From Chitinophaga niabensis (GTDB lineage: Bacteria; Bacteroidota; Bacteroidia; Chitinophagales; Chitinophagaceae), in contig NZ_CP154260.1 in assembly GCF_039545795.1 (NCBI RefSeq), forward strand, positions 1,617,001 to 1,681,000: 64,000 nucleotides of DNA, read 5' to 3'. Below are positions 19,201 through 28,271 of this stretch, piece by piece. Within the stretch, counting starts at the first letter, position 1. Each line of letters begins with the position of its first letter. Under the pieces are notes generated by a model. It did no database searches. It saw nothing but the letters and a program-made list of their open reading frames with translations, and was not told where the DNA came from. Both the position numbers and the translations under genes were made by a program.

Positions 19201-19382
19201 CTGTTCAGTCCGTCTTTTGTACCAAACCACATGAAGCCCTTGCTATCCTGGTAGGCACACCATACTGTATTGTGCGAAAGCCCGTCTTCCACCTGGTAAT
19301 GGCGAAAAGTGTATTGTTGCGAAGATGCTTTAAAGACACCGCAGAGCATCATCCCCAGTAGAAAAAACAGGCGCATTCTCAT
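16233..19382 (-). CDS. Sensor histidine kinase with periplasmic propellers and Y_Y_Y domain
   Basis: This 1049-residue protein begins with a signal peptide. Its periplasmic part (about 25-690) holds repeated two-component-regulator propeller motifs (VWCAYQDSKGFMWFGTKDGLNRFDG, DKYGNLWIGTEDNGLNKL, DSRGILWVATEGGGICRLD) and then a Y_Y_Y domain (about 690-765). One transmembrane helix is at about 770-790. The cytosolic part is a HisKA domain with His828 in NIAHEIRSPLTLIKGPLEKV and a HATPase with the N box around Asn944 and GTGIGLPLS. It ends after the ATPase domain, with no receiver. By analogy with hybrid two-component systems it should sense an oligosaccharide imported by the SusC/SusD pair encoded divergently. 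Confidence 0.93.
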   Translation of the reverse strand: MRMRLFFLLGMMLCGVFKASSQQYTFRHYQVEDGLSHNTVWCAYQDSKGFMWFGTKDGLNRFDGNSFKIFRNNAEDSSSIGNNFIRCLFEDNKKRLWIGTDNGIYLYQPETEKFHLLPASNIAAVIWSIKSDSKGNIWFLIGEKIYQYNEQLNRVIPVFNNSREIITSLCIDAKDQVWFTANEQLKRYDPGKGTLTSFNIFSHSHPSEIKIINTILDCRNGKLLLGTTTQGIKIFDIPTGTYKDALLSNSDRTPVYVRDFVQINDNEYWVAAESGIYVYDLDKNTYTNLKKDYNNPYSLSDNSIYTLCKDKEGGLWAGTFFGGINYFPKQYAPFHKYFPNNNPCTLSGNAVREITQDKYGNLWIGTEDNGLNKLNPKTGEISHFLPGGKPGDISHSNVHGLLVKGNELWIGLFHHGIDVMNISTGKVIKRYTKANCNLNYNFILSIIQAQSGEILIGSQADLMQYDTVTKNFSHVKEVLENYNIHNVMQGRDGTVWIATHGQGLLYYNKASASGGRYRYDPLNRSSIGSNMVNSTFEDSRGILWVATEGGGICRLDRKQNKFIRYTTKTGWPSDYIFKILEDEQNKLWVSTGRGLVCFDPEKETLQLFTQAHGLLNDQFNYNSGYKDLEGNMYFGSVKGMIGFNPKAFIQDTFTPPLYITDFQISSKEATNKLREQGSRMISPEIKLAHNEASFSIDFAALSYTAPTMTQYAYIMKGLGNNWINTKSNKAHFTDLSPGTYTFAVKAAGNNGKWGEPVSLTISISPPFWASIWAYLFYMLTITAIVYYIARFYYKRIQEKKRIRLLQIEHERNIEIYQAKMNFLTNIAHEIRSPLTLIKGPLEKVIKQAIHIPAIAKNLARMEKSTNRLVNLTNQLLDFRKTEAKGFSLTFRKIDVAKLLEDTFFSFKPLAEQKHISFSLQPSPALHAYVDEEALNKILSNLFSNAIKYSQHSVKIRLLQPNTEYFIIEFSNDGYIIPASKKEKIFEPFFRLSENQHQEGTGIGLPLSRSLAELHGGTLYISDDVTSKNVFILKIPLIISTDNLISSHEI

Positions 19383-19546
19383 GAAGCGTAAGTTAAAGGT
19401 TTAAGCCGATTTGGTAAAATGAGACAAATAAACAAAGTATTGAGACATATCGTTTTCTGTAATAACTATTTTCTGGGTTTCTTTAGGCAGGGATTTGTAT
19501 GTAGAAGTTTTATTGCTGATTTTATTAAATAACAATCCACGCTGTT
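19383..19546. promoter_or_regulatory. Divergent promoter region between kinase and SusC operon
   Basis: This 164-base A/T-rich gap lies between two divergent start codons and must hold the promoters of both the sensor/regulator pair and the glycan-uptake operon. TTTG elements of the Bacteroidota -33 type occur, for example near 19493 on +, but no convincing TAnnTTTG partner could be fixed by eye, so exact promoters are not assigned. Confidence 0.5.
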
Positions 19547-22500
19547 ATGAAAAAACTTTACTTGTCTGCTATGCTGCATAGCAGATGTAAACAATTGTTT
19601 CCACTAATTTCCTTTTTCCTTCTTTCTTCATTTGCTGCTTTTTCGCAGGTTACCATTTCAGGTAAGGTAACTGATAGTACCGGAACTGCATTGCCCGGCG
19701 CTACCGTTGTAGAGAAGGGAACTACAAAAGCTGCACTGACCAGTGGAGATGGGAGTTTTACAATTAATGTCAGTTCAGACAAAGCTATTCTTGTAGTTCG
19801 CTTTGTTGGTTTTCAGACAGTTGAAAAAGCCGCTGTTAATGGTATGTCAATAGTGCTACAGCAGCTTGAAAGTAAACTGGAGGACTTTGTAGTAGTAGGT
19901 TATGGCGCGCAGCGGAAAAAAGACCTTACAGGCGCTGTATCTGTTGTTAAAGCGGAGGATATTCAAAAGCGTCAGGTTACAACAGTTGCTGAGGCATTGC
20001 AGGGGCAGGCCAGTGGTATAAAGGTGCGTTCGGCAGGCCAGCCGGGCTCTGAGGCACAGATCCAGATCCGGGGTTTGAAAAATCTCTCAGATGCCAATCC
20101 ATTATATGTAATTGATGGTTTGATCACTACCGCCAACCGGGATTTTAACCCTGACGACATTGAATCCCTTCAGATCCTGAAAGATGCATCTGCTGCTGCT
20201 ATCTATGGATCGAGAGCAGCGAACGGTGTGATCATCATCACCACCAAAAAGGGAAAGAATGGTCCTATGAGAGTGGAGGTGTCGGCAAAAGCTGCTACCC
20301 AAACAATACCACGTTATAAGCTGGCGGATACCAATGAGTTCACTAAACTGAACTACATGGCATATGATAATGCCGGTGTGCCCAGGCAGAACCTCCAGGT
20401 GCAGAATAATACAGACTGGCAGGATGTGGCTTTCCGCACGGGTAATATGCAGGATTATAACGCCAGTTTTTCCGGCGGCAGCAATAATGGAAGTTACCTG
20501 GTGTCTGCCGGGTATTTTGACAATAAAGGAACGGTGATCGGCACTAATTTTAACCGGCTTAGCCTCAGGGTAAATACGCAGGGTAAGAAAGGCATATTTA
20601 CCATCGGGGAGAACCTGGCCATCAGTTATGCCAAAGCAAAGGAAATGCAGGGAAATCCCATCGTGGATGTGGTACGTTTACTGCCCACCATACCTGTTTA
20701 CGATCCTGCCAACCCGGGAGGTTACGGATATGGAAGTGAAGCGAATGCCCGTACATTTGGAACAAATCCCCTGGCAATAGCCAATCTCCAGAATACTACC
20801 AATGCCAACCTGCGCATAAGGGGTAACCTGTTTTCCGAATTGCAGTTCCTGCCTTCCCTGAAATATCGTCTGAACCTGGGGCTTGAAACCAGCAACGATC
20901 ACTACAAATTTATCAGGAAGGTGGGTAACTGGACGCTGAACCAGCCAATTGATCCTTCCAGGCTGATCGAGAACCGGGCACAGTTTTTTTCAGGCCTGAT
21001 AGAGAATACCCTGAACTTCAATAAAACATTTGATAAACACACCATCAATGTAATAGCAGGCCAGTCGTACCAGCGCACAAATTATGAACTGATCGGGGCA
21101 AGCAAGCTTAACATGTTGTTCAATCCAAGCACCGGTCAGTATTACGATATATTGGACCAGGGTAATTCTGCACTGGCCAATGGTTACAGATTACGTACAG
21201 ACCTGATATCCTATTTCGGGAGGTTGGAATATAGTTATGCAGACAAATACCTGTTGAATGCCGTTGTTCGTAATGACGCTTCTTCAAAATTCGGGTCTTC
21301 TTATAACACAAAAACCTTCCCCTCTGTTTCCGGAGCATGGCGGATCAGCAAGGAAGATTTCTTTTCCTCATCCTTCATCAACGATCTGAAGGTGAGGGCA
21401 AGTTATGGTACCCTGGGTAGCAATAACATTAATGAATATGAATACCAGGCAATCATCAATACATTTTCTACGGTTGTTTTTGGCCCGGGGCAGGCACAAC
21501 AGCCTGGTGCTACACAGGTACAACTGGCCAACTCCGATCTGCGCTGGGAGGTGTTAACACAGCAGAACTATGGTGTGGATGCCGGTTTCCTGGATAACAG
21601 GTTAACAGTAACGGCAGAGTACTTCATCACCAATACAAAGGATGTACTCTTAAACTATCCCATATTGCTCACTACCGGAAATGATGGTGGCAATCCCCGG
21701 GTGAATGGTGTTACGCTTGCCAACCGTGGCTTTGAGTTAAGTGCAAATTACCGGGAAGACCGTACGGCTTTTAAATATGGTATCGGCTTAAATGTTACCA
21801 GGTTGAAAAATGAAGTAGTAGACCTGGGGTATGGGAAAAACAAAACTTTTGTAGGTAATACCGTTACACAGCAGGGGCAACCCATTGGTATGTGGTATGT
21901 ATTGGAAACAGACGGTTTGTTTCAAACCCAGGCGGAGGTAGATAATTACAAGAACAAAACAGGCGTAGTGATCCAGCCCTCTTCCAAACCTGGTGATATA
22001 CGCTTTAAAGACAATAATGGAGACGGGCAGATCACCAATGATGATAAAGCCATTGTAGGCAGCCCATGGCCTAAACTTGAAATGGGGCTTAATTTTAATG
22101 CCGCTTATAAAGGATTTGAGTTTACGATGGACTGGTTTGCTTCATTTGGTGCCAAAGTATTCAATGGCCCTCGCAGCGTAACGGACAGGTTTGACGATAA
22201 TTCCAATTACAGGAAAGGTATCCAGCCATGGACACCTGAAAACCCCAACACAAGCACCCCCAGGGCTTATTATGGAACTACTTTAAATTCAAGGGGAGAT
22301 ATAGACAGGTGGCTGGAGAACGGAAGTTTCGCCCGTATGAAGTACATCGGCCTTTCCTATAAACTTCCATCAACGGTTGTTAAAAGGATCGGTTTTGCGG
22401 ATGCGCAGGTTTCCATATCAGGACAAAATTTAATCACCATTACCAAATACACAGGTCTTGATCCGGAGTTTAGTAATACCAGCATTTTCGAAAAGGGATT

Positions 22501-22561
22501 TGATTATGGAGCTTTCCCTAATCTCAGAACATTTACCGTTGGTATCAATTTTGGATTTTAA
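19547..22561 (+). CDS. SusC/RagA TonB-dependent transporter without STN domain
   Basis: A 1004-residue outer-membrane transporter: signal peptide (about 1-33), carboxypeptidase-regulatory-like domain (about 35-112, VTISGKVTDSTGTALPGATV), TonB-dependent plug (DFVVVGYGAQ, LYVIDGLI, LQILKDASAAAIYGSRAANGVI) and barrel ending in FTVGINFGF. It lacks the N-terminal STN domain of the SusC proteins at 10061 and 33565, consistent with control by the adjacent kinase/regulator pair and not by sigma/FecR. SusD follows after 13 bases, then two glycan-active enzymes. Confidence 0.95.
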   Translation: MKKLYLSAMLHSRCKQLFPLISFFLLSSFAAFSQVTISGKVTDSTGTALPGATVVEKGTTKAALTSGDGSFTINVSSDKAILVVRFVGFQTVEKAAVNGMSIVLQQLESKLEDFVVVGYGAQRKKDLTGAVSVVKAEDIQKRQVTTVAEALQGQASGIKVRSAGQPGSEAQIQIRGLKNLSDANPLYVIDGLITTANRDFNPDDIESLQILKDASAAAIYGSRAANGVIIITTKKGKNGPMRVEVSAKAATQTIPRYKLADTNEFTKLNYMAYDNAGVPRQNLQVQNNTDWQDVAFRTGNMQDYNASFSGGSNNGSYLVSAGYFDNKGTVIGTNFNRLSLRVNTQGKKGIFTIGENLAISYAKAKEMQGNPIVDVVRLLPTIPVYDPANPGGYGYGSEANARTFGTNPLAIANLQNTTNANLRIRGNLFSELQFLPSLKYRLNLGLETSNDHYKFIRKVGNWTLNQPIDPSRLIENRAQFFSGLIENTLNFNKTFDKHTINVIAGQSYQRTNYELIGASKLNMLFNPSTGQYYDILDQGNSALANGYRLRTDLISYFGRLEYSYADKYLLNAVVRNDASSKFGSSYNTKTFPSVSGAWRISKEDFFSSSFINDLKVRASYGTLGSNNINEYEYQAIINTFSTVVFGPGQAQQPGATQVQLANSDLRWEVLTQQNYGVDAGFLDNRLTVTAEYFITNTKDVLLNYPILLTTGNDGGNPRVNGVTLANRGFELSANYREDRTAFKYGIGLNVTRLKNEVVDLGYGKNKTFVGNTVTQQGQPIGMWYVLETDGLFQTQAEVDNYKNKTGVVIQPSSKPGDIRFKDNNGDGQITNDDKAIVGSPWPKLEMGLNFNAAYKGFEFTMDWFASFGAKVFNGPRSVTDRFDDNSNYRKGIQPWTPENPNTSTPRAYYGTTLNSRGDIDRWLENGSFARMKYIGLSYKLPSTVVKRIGFADAQVSISGQNLITITKYTGLDPEFSNTSIFEKGFDYGAFPNLRTFTVGINFGF

Positions 22562-22574
22562 AATAATATAGACA

Positions 22575-24113
22575 ATGAAAAATATTATCATAAGATCAAT
22601 GGTTGTGCTTGCTTTGTGTATGGTTGCAACATCATGCGGAAAGGATCTGCTGGATCAGAAAAATCCCAATTCCCTGGGCGCTGAAGAATTTTGGAAAACA
22701 GAGAGTGATGCGCAGAAGGGGGTGAATGCTATTTACCATATGTTTTACCAGAACGGAGGATTTGGCCGCTGGATCTACTTCCGGCTGGACCTTACCGGGG
22801 ATGAGGGTTTCAGTAACAGCCCATGGATAGAACTGGCAGACTGGACCCGTTTTAACTACATTAACTATAACTTCTGGGAAGGCAGCGTAAATACTTTCCG
22901 TGACATTTACAAGGCAATTTTCCGATGCAACCAGGTGCTTGCCAAAGTTCCGGACATTGAATTCACGGATGCAAAGAAAAAGGATGCACTATTGGCCGAA
23001 GCCAAATTCCTGCGTGCTTTCTATTATTACTATGCAGCTATTTTGTATGAAAATGTACCGGTTGTAACAACTCCGCAATCACCTGCCGATGCTCCTAAAG
23101 CCGGAACACTGGCTGAAGTTTGGACGCAGGTAGAGAAAGACCTTACTGAAGCAGGCGCAGCATTGCCTGAACAATATACAGGCGACAATATCGGAAGGGC
23201 TACAAAAGGAGCTGCAATGGCCCTTTTAGGTAAAGTATATATGCAGCAGAAGAAATGGCCGGAGGCTAAAACAGCGCTTGACTACCTGGTGACCGGTGCG
23301 GGTAAAAACTACTATGACCTGGTTGCTTTCGTGGATAATTTCCGCGCCAATAATGAAAACAACAAGGAGTCCGTATTTGAAATACAGTTTTCAGATGCGA
23401 ATAAAACCGGCGAAGGGGATGGGCCTTCTTCCAATATGGGATGTAACAGGGCGCAGTTCTTTGCACCACGCAGCATCGGCTGGTCAGATGGCCAGGCCCG
23501 TTATTGGATAGTAGATGAATTTAAGAAGGAGAGGACCATTGATAACAGGCTTGATCCCCGTTTACAGTACACGCTGTTCTATCCTGCACTGGAAGCTGAT
23601 TTTGGCAATAAAACGTATGGCCGCAGCTGGGAATGGGGTGCTAATGAGGCCTGGTTCAAAAAATATTCCCGTGATTACTACCGTAATAACGAAGATTATT
23701 TCAATGAGATCAATGTTCGCAATATCAGGTTTGCTGATGTATTACTGATGTATGCGGAAGTGTTGAATGAATTAGGACAAACAGGGGCTGCTTATCAGTA
23801 TGTGGACAGGGTAAGGACCCGCTCCAATATGGCGAACCTTGCTGTCGCCTATCCTGCCATTGGCACTGATAAAACGCTTTTCAGGAATCGTTTAAAAATT
23901 GAAAGAACACTGGAACTTTGCGGAGAAAGTGTACGCTGGGCCGATCTGAAACGTTGGGGAGATCTGGATACACAGGCCGCCGTTGATATCGTAGCCACAC
24001 GTGATCCTGACTTCAGGAATTTTAAAGTGGGTAAAAATATCAGGCTTCCAATACCGCTATCCGAAATTCAGAACAATCCTAATCTTACTGGTCATCAAAA
24101 TGCAGGTTATTAA
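22575..24113 (+). CDS. RagB/SusD family nutrient-uptake lipoprotein
   Basis: A 512-residue lipoprotein with signal ending VATSC (Cys21). SusD features are the N-terminal LLDQKNPNSLGAEEFWKTESDAQKGVNAIYHMFY, the LAEAKFLRAFYYYYAAILYENVPVV helix pair and the C-terminal RFADVLLMYAEVLNELG...YVDRVRTRSNM with the final IRLPIPLSEIQNNPNLTG. It partners the SusC encoded upstream. The stop codon overlaps the start of the next gene (TAATG), so the enzyme gene behind it is translationally coupled. Confidence 0.95.
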   Translation: MKNIIIRSMVVLALCMVATSCGKDLLDQKNPNSLGAEEFWKTESDAQKGVNAIYHMFYQNGGFGRWIYFRLDLTGDEGFSNSPWIELADWTRFNYINYNFWEGSVNTFRDIYKAIFRCNQVLAKVPDIEFTDAKKKDALLAEAKFLRAFYYYYAAILYENVPVVTTPQSPADAPKAGTLAEVWTQVEKDLTEAGAALPEQYTGDNIGRATKGAAMALLGKVYMQQKKWPEAKTALDYLVTGAGKNYYDLVAFVDNFRANNENNKESVFEIQFSDANKTGEGDGPSSNMGCNRAQFFAPRSIGWSDGQARYWIVDEFKKERTIDNRLDPRLQYTLFYPALEADFGNKTYGRSWEWGANEAWFKKYSRDYYRNNEDYFNEINVRNIRFADVLLMYAEVLNELGQTGAAYQYVDRVRTRSNMANLAVAYPAIGTDKTLFRNRLKIERTLELCGESVRWADLKRWGDLDTQAAVDIVATRDPDFRNFKVGKNIRLPIPLSEIQNNPNLTGHQNAGY

Positions 24114-25771
24114 TGTGCGGCTTAGTGAACCTTATTTTAGCAGGCGTATTACTGGCTGCCTGCAGCAATAGCGAAGTGAATGATCCGGCAGATAGTGTAA
24201 GGTCCCTGCCTTTTATACCGGGGGCACGGATCGCCTGGGATCATTCCACTTTACAACAGGTGTCTGACCCTGCCAGTCCCAACAATTATAACGGGTATGC
24301 CAGGATCAAACAATTACAGGATAATTCACTGATCGCTATTTATGAATCGGGTGGCAGTATCATGAGCAGAAAAAGTACGGATGAGGGAAAAACATGGAGT
24401 AATACTGTAACGGTAGCAGAAAAACCACCTGGCATCAATATGGCAGTACCCGATCTGCTTGAATTGAAAGATGGTAGTTTACTGGCAATGTATAACCCAA
24501 GGCCTCATGCGATTGATCCTTCCCGGAAGTTTGGCATCCGCATTAAGAAAAGCTATGATAAAGGAAATACCTGGAAAGATGAGCAGCTGTTGTACGAAGC
24601 AGGATACCAGTTTGAGAACGGATGTTGGGAACCTGCAGCTGTACAATTGCCTGATGGTGAAATTCAATTGTTCTTTGCGAACGAAGGTATCTATACCAGT
24701 TCCTCAGAACAGAATATATCCATGTTACGTTCCACCGATAATGGCGCCACATGGAGTACCAACCCGCAGATCGTAAGTTTCAGGCCAGGTTCCCGGGATG
24801 GGATGCCGGTGCCTTTGTTGCTGAAAGGTAAGTCAACCGTTGTTTTTGCAATAGAGGACAATGGATTTACAACGTTCAAACCTTATACGATCCGTAATAC
24901 TTTTTCCGAAAACTGGGCTTCCACTGTGGGGGCTTCCGGCAGCAACCGGTTATATGCATTGAAAGATAAACTGAATGATCACATTTATGCCGGAGCTCCC
25001 TATATAGCACAGTTGAACACCGGAGAGACCATTCTTTCTTACCAGGCAAATGCCACCGATGGGCGCACAGAGCCAAATGCTGTGATGATGGTGGCCGTTG
25101 GTGATGAAAATGCCACAGGATTTAACAGGGTAACTGAACCATTTGTAATTCCGGTGAACAGATCAGGTCAATGGAACAGCGTATGTGTTTTAAAGGACAA
25201 TTCTGTTATTGCAGTTACCAGCACGCGGGCATTTTCCGCATCCAACAGAACAGAAGCCTGGATGATCAGGGGGCACATCATAGATGGTAATACCATTTTT
25301 GTAGGCCGGAAAACAAACAGCCAGGTAAATGCGGGCATCACGTATGATAATCAGCACCTGCGCTTCCTGGCAAAGGTAAAAGACCAGCATGTGATTGATA
25401 ATAGTGATGGGGTTACTTTTTTCATAGATGCACAGAATAAAAGTTATGAAAAGCCACATACAGGTATATTCTCCGTATCCGTATCAGCAGCAGGTAACGT
25501 GGTTGTAAAAGAAGGAAAGAATGGTGACTGGATTACATTTCCGGATACTAAAGGCGTACAGGCGACTTCGGGGAATGAGCCTAGTGGTTATGCCCTGGAA
25601 GTATCCATACCATGGTCTGTGTTAGGAGGGAAACCGGGGGCTGGTGCAAGGATGGGTATAAACATTCAATTGAGTGAAACGGAAGCAGCCGGCCAGGCAC
25701 CTGTAAAAGAAGATGCAACAGGTTGTAACGCCAACGAGCCATTTAGCTGGCTATCCGAAAAATTAAAATAA
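24113..25771 (+). CDS. BNR/Asp-box sialidase-like lipoprotein with C-terminal CBM9-like domain
   Basis: A 552-residue lipoprotein (lipobox LLAAC, Cys17). Three Asp-box motifs are visible: STDEGKTW (88-95), SYDKGNTW (147-154) and STDNGATW (207-214), marking a six-bladed sialidase-type propeller (about 35-400). The C-terminal about 125 residues (SQVNAGITYDNQHLRFLAKVKD, DGVTFFIDAQNKSYEKPH, GYALEVSIPWSVLG) look like a CBM9-like carbohydrate-binding domain. The fold includes exo-sialidases (GH33) and exo-arabinanases (GH93). Catalytic residues could not be assigned with confidence, and no sialic-acid genes lie nearby, so a non-sialic glycan substrate is quite possible. It is coupled to susD and followed immediately by the GH5-like gene. 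Confidence 0.75.
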   Translation: MCGLVNLILAGVLLAACSNSEVNDPADSVRSLPFIPGARIAWDHSTLQQVSDPASPNNYNGYARIKQLQDNSLIAIYESGGSIMSRKSTDEGKTWSNTVTVAEKPPGINMAVPDLLELKDGSLLAMYNPRPHAIDPSRKFGIRIKKSYDKGNTWKDEQLLYEAGYQFENGCWEPAAVQLPDGEIQLFFANEGIYTSSSEQNISMLRSTDNGATWSTNPQIVSFRPGSRDGMPVPLLLKGKSTVVFAIEDNGFTTFKPYTIRNTFSENWASTVGASGSNRLYALKDKLNDHIYAGAPYIAQLNTGETILSYQANATDGRTEPNAVMMVAVGDENATGFNRVTEPFVIPVNRSGQWNSVCVLKDNSVIAVTSTRAFSASNRTEAWMIRGHIIDGNTIFVGRKTNSQVNAGITYDNQHLRFLAKVKDQHVIDNSDGVTFFIDAQNKSYEKPHTGIFSVSVSAAGNVVVKEGKNGDWITFPDTKGVQATSGNEPSGYALEVSIPWSVLGGKPGAGARMGINIQLSETEAAGQAPVKEDATGCNANEPFSWLSEKLK

Positions 25772-26884
25772 ATGATCAGTATGAAAAAAAATGACAACAG
25801 GTTTTTATTAGCAGTTATGATGGTGCTGATATCATTCGGTTTCTATCAATGTGCGAACCCAAACCAGAAAGCGGAAGAAAAAGAAACAACAAACGGCATT
25901 TGGCCAGTTGAAAAAGCAAATGAATGGTACAAGAAATGGGGCTGGCTTCGTGGATGTGATTTTATACCCAGCACCGCCATCAACCAGCTGGAAATGTGGC
26001 AGGCAGAAACGTTTGATACCGCCACTATTAGCAGGGAACTCGGGTATGCTGAAAGCATCGGTATGAATATCATGAGAGTTTACCTCCACCATGCGGCATG
26101 GGAAATAGATAAGGATGGCTTTAAGAAGCGGGTATCCACCTATCTTGATATTGCAGAACGGCATGGAATAAACACCTTGTTTGTTTTCTTCGATGATTGC
26201 TGGAACCCTACGTATCATACGGGTACACAGCCTGTACCAAAACCCGGTGTTCATAATTCGGGCTGGGTGCAGGACCCGGGAAATCTCTATAATGAGGATA
26301 CTACACTTGTAAAAGTACTGGAGGCATATGTAACGGATGTGCTCACTACTTTTAAAGATGATAAACGTATTGTACTGTGGGACCTGTATAATGAACCAGG
26401 AAACTCTGACAGAGGCGATAGCAGTATGGTTTTACTGCAAAAGGTATTTACCTGGGCCCGCGCGGTTAACCCAAGCCAGCCACTGTCTGTGGGCGTATGG
26501 CGTAAAGATCTGAAAGCATTGAACGAGTTTCAGCTGAATAATTCAGACATCACCACCTATCACAACTATAATGGGCCTGAGGAGCATCAAACGGTGATCG
26601 ATTCTTTAAGAAAAAGGACCGGAAGGCCTTTGATCTGCACGGAATATATGGCCAGGAGGAATAACAGCCTGTTCAGTAATATTATGCCGATATTAAAGAA
26701 AGAAAACGTTGGAGCCATTAACTGGGGGCTTGTTGAAGGCAAAACCAATACCATTTATGCCTGGGATACGCCCATACCGGATGGCAGCCAGCCTGCATTG
26801 TGGTTCCATGATATCTTCAGAAAAGATGGAAGCCCTTATAAACAATCAGAGGTGGATTCTATAAAGATGTTAACAGGAAAGTAA
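25772..26884 (+). CDS. GH5-like (clan A TIM-barrel) glycoside hydrolase lipoprotein
   Basis: A 370-residue lipoprotein; the signal ends FGFYQC (Cys27). The TIM-barrel shows the clan-A pattern: acid/base Glu208 in DLYNEPGN, nucleophile Glu291 in ICTEYMAR, and GINTLFVFFDDCWNP and TYHNYNGPEEHQ on other strands. The family includes endo-mannanases, cellulases and xylosidases; the sequence does not fix the substrate, and GH2-type TIM domains are close relatives. The ATG at 25772 follows the previous stop directly, and an ATG at 25781 may be the real start. As a cell-surface or periplasmic enzyme it would work with the SusC/SusD pair of locus B. Confidence 0.8.
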   Translation: MISMKKNDNRFLLAVMMVLISFGFYQCANPNQKAEEKETTNGIWPVEKANEWYKKWGWLRGCDFIPSTAINQLEMWQAETFDTATISRELGYAESIGMNIMRVYLHHAAWEIDKDGFKKRVSTYLDIAERHGINTLFVFFDDCWNPTYHTGTQPVPKPGVHNSGWVQDPGNLYNEDTTLVKVLEAYVTDVLTTFKDDKRIVLWDLYNEPGNSDRGDSSMVLLQKVFTWARAVNPSQPLSVGVWRKDLKALNEFQLNNSDITTYHNYNGPEEHQTVIDSLRKRTGRPLICTEYMARRNNSLFSNIMPILKKENVGAINWGLVEGKTNTIYAWDTPIPDGSQPALWFHDIFRKDGSPYKQSEVDSIKMLTGK

Positions 26885-26895
26885 TGCAAAGGGCG

Positions 26896-26930
26896 GGGCT
26901 GACCAAAACGTACTGGTCAGCCCTATTTCT
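26896..26930 (+). terminator. Intrinsic terminator of locus B
   Basis: A perfect 10-bp stem, GGGCTGACCA (26896-26905) with TGGTCAGCCC (26914-26923), has an 8-base loop and is followed by TATTTCT. It lies 12 bases after the GH5-like gene, between convergent genes. Confidence 0.85.
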
Positions 26931-26995
26931 GCTGGAGACCCGCATGCAATTCTCAAGGCCCTCTTTTACTTTTTGATCAGTCCCGGCTTTAATAT

Positions 26996-28156
26996 TTATG
27001 CTCCTTTTTTCACCAGGTATCTCTCCAGTTCTGCAGGGGTATTACATCCCACCTGCGCCATCACTTGTGTCAGCTGTTTTTTCAGAATAGCGATCGTGTG
27101 GTCCCCGCCATTTTTCCCCATAGCCGCAACCCCATACATAAATGTCCTTCCCATAAAGGTGAACTGTGCCCCGGAAGCAATGGTACGGGCAATATCCGGC
27201 CCGGTCCTGATCCCGCTGTCCATCATAATCGTGATCTTGTCCTTATACTTTGGCACAATCCGTTGCAGGGAGTGGATCGCTGATTCTCCGGCATCCAGCT
27301 GCCTGCCACCATGATTGGAAACAATAATACCATCCAGGCCCAGCCGGATGGCTGCTTCGGTATCCTGTTCTCCGGCAATACCTTTGATCACCAGTTTACC
27401 TTTCCACATATCCCTGATAGGCTTTATCTTTTCTTCATCCAGTTTGCCATTGAAAGTGGCGTCCATAAACGCACCCAGCTTCTGCATATTGAGGCCTTTT
27501 GGCATATAGGGCTTCAGGATTTGGAAAGAGGGTTGCCCCTGTATCAGCGTATTAACAGCCCAATGCGGCCTGCCCATAATTTGCAGGATATTCCGGAGTG
27601 TCATGCGCGGGGGCATGGCCAGTCCGTTCCTGATATCCCGGGGGCGGTAGCCGAAAGTGGGTACATCACTGAGGATCACCAGTACAGGGCAGTGCGCTGC
27701 TTCAGCCCGCTGAATGATCTTGTCGCGCAGGGAGTTCTCGGCAGGATGGTAGAGCTGGTACCAGGCACGGCCTTCGGTAATTTCACTGATCCGCTCAATG
27801 GTGCTGGTGCTCACGGTACTTAAGATGAACGGAATATTATTTTCAAATGCAGATCTGGCAAGGATTTCCGGAGAGCCGGGCCATATCAGCCCCTGTAACC
27901 CAACAGGAGAGATGCCGAAAGGTGCATCGTACGTATGACCGAAAAGCTCCGTTTTCAGATGAACGGGTTGTTGTTTGGTCAGATAGTTAGGGATCAGTTC
28001 CACTTCGCGGATCTCCGAAGTGTTTTTATAAAGATTAACATCTTCATTACAGCCGCCATCGAGGTATTCAAAGGCGAATTTCGGGATACGGCTTTTAGCC
28101 TTTTTGATCAGGTCGTCCATGCCGGGATAACGTGGATCGTATGATTGTGTTTTCAT
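26996..28156 (-). CDS. FMN-dependent alpha-hydroxy-acid oxidase/dehydrogenase
   Basis: About 386 residues from the chosen ATG (28154-28156); a longer frame to 28225 adds a tail without homology, and a GGAGG-like site stands upstream of the shorter start. The family core is clear: FAFEYLDGGCNED, the FMN-binding region PFGISPVGLQGL, IKGIAGEQDTEAAIRLGLDG with the catalytic-site lysine, SNHGGRQLD with catalytic His282 and Arg285 (short numbering), and DSGIRTGPDIARTIASGA. Members oxidise L-lactate, glycolate or other 2-hydroxyacids in the cytosol. Which of these it prefers cannot be told. It is divergent from an AraC-type regulator that may control it. Confidence 0.88.
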   Translation of the reverse strand: MKTQSYDPRYPGMDDLIKKAKSRIPKFAFEYLDGGCNEDVNLYKNTSEIREVELIPNYLTKQQPVHLKTELFGHTYDAPFGISPVGLQGLIWPGSPEILARSAFENNIPFILSTVSTSTIERISEITEGRAWYQLYHPAENSLRDKIIQRAEAAHCPVLVILSDVPTFGYRPRDIRNGLAMPPRMTLRNILQIMGRPHWAVNTLIQGQPSFQILKPYMPKGLNMQKLGAFMDATFNGKLDEEKIKPIRDMWKGKLVIKGIAGEQDTEAAIRLGLDGIIVSNHGGRQLDAGESAIHSLQRIVPKYKDKITIMMDSGIRTGPDIARTIASGAQFTFMGRTFMYGVAAMGKNGGDHTIAILKKQLTQVMAQVGCNTPAELERYLVKKGA

Positions 28157-28271
28157 GTTATAAAGATAACCTCCGGGAAGAATGTGGAATGTAAGCGTAT
28201 TAGCCTTAATTTGCACTATCTTCACATATATTATTGCTTTTTAGGATTTTTTAATATCATTATAGTATCAA
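28157..28271. promoter_or_regulatory. Divergent promoter region, hydroxyacid oxidase / AraC regulator
   Basis: A strongly A/T-rich 115-base gap between two divergent genes. It should contain both promoters; no clear operator was identified by eye. Confidence 0.4.
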
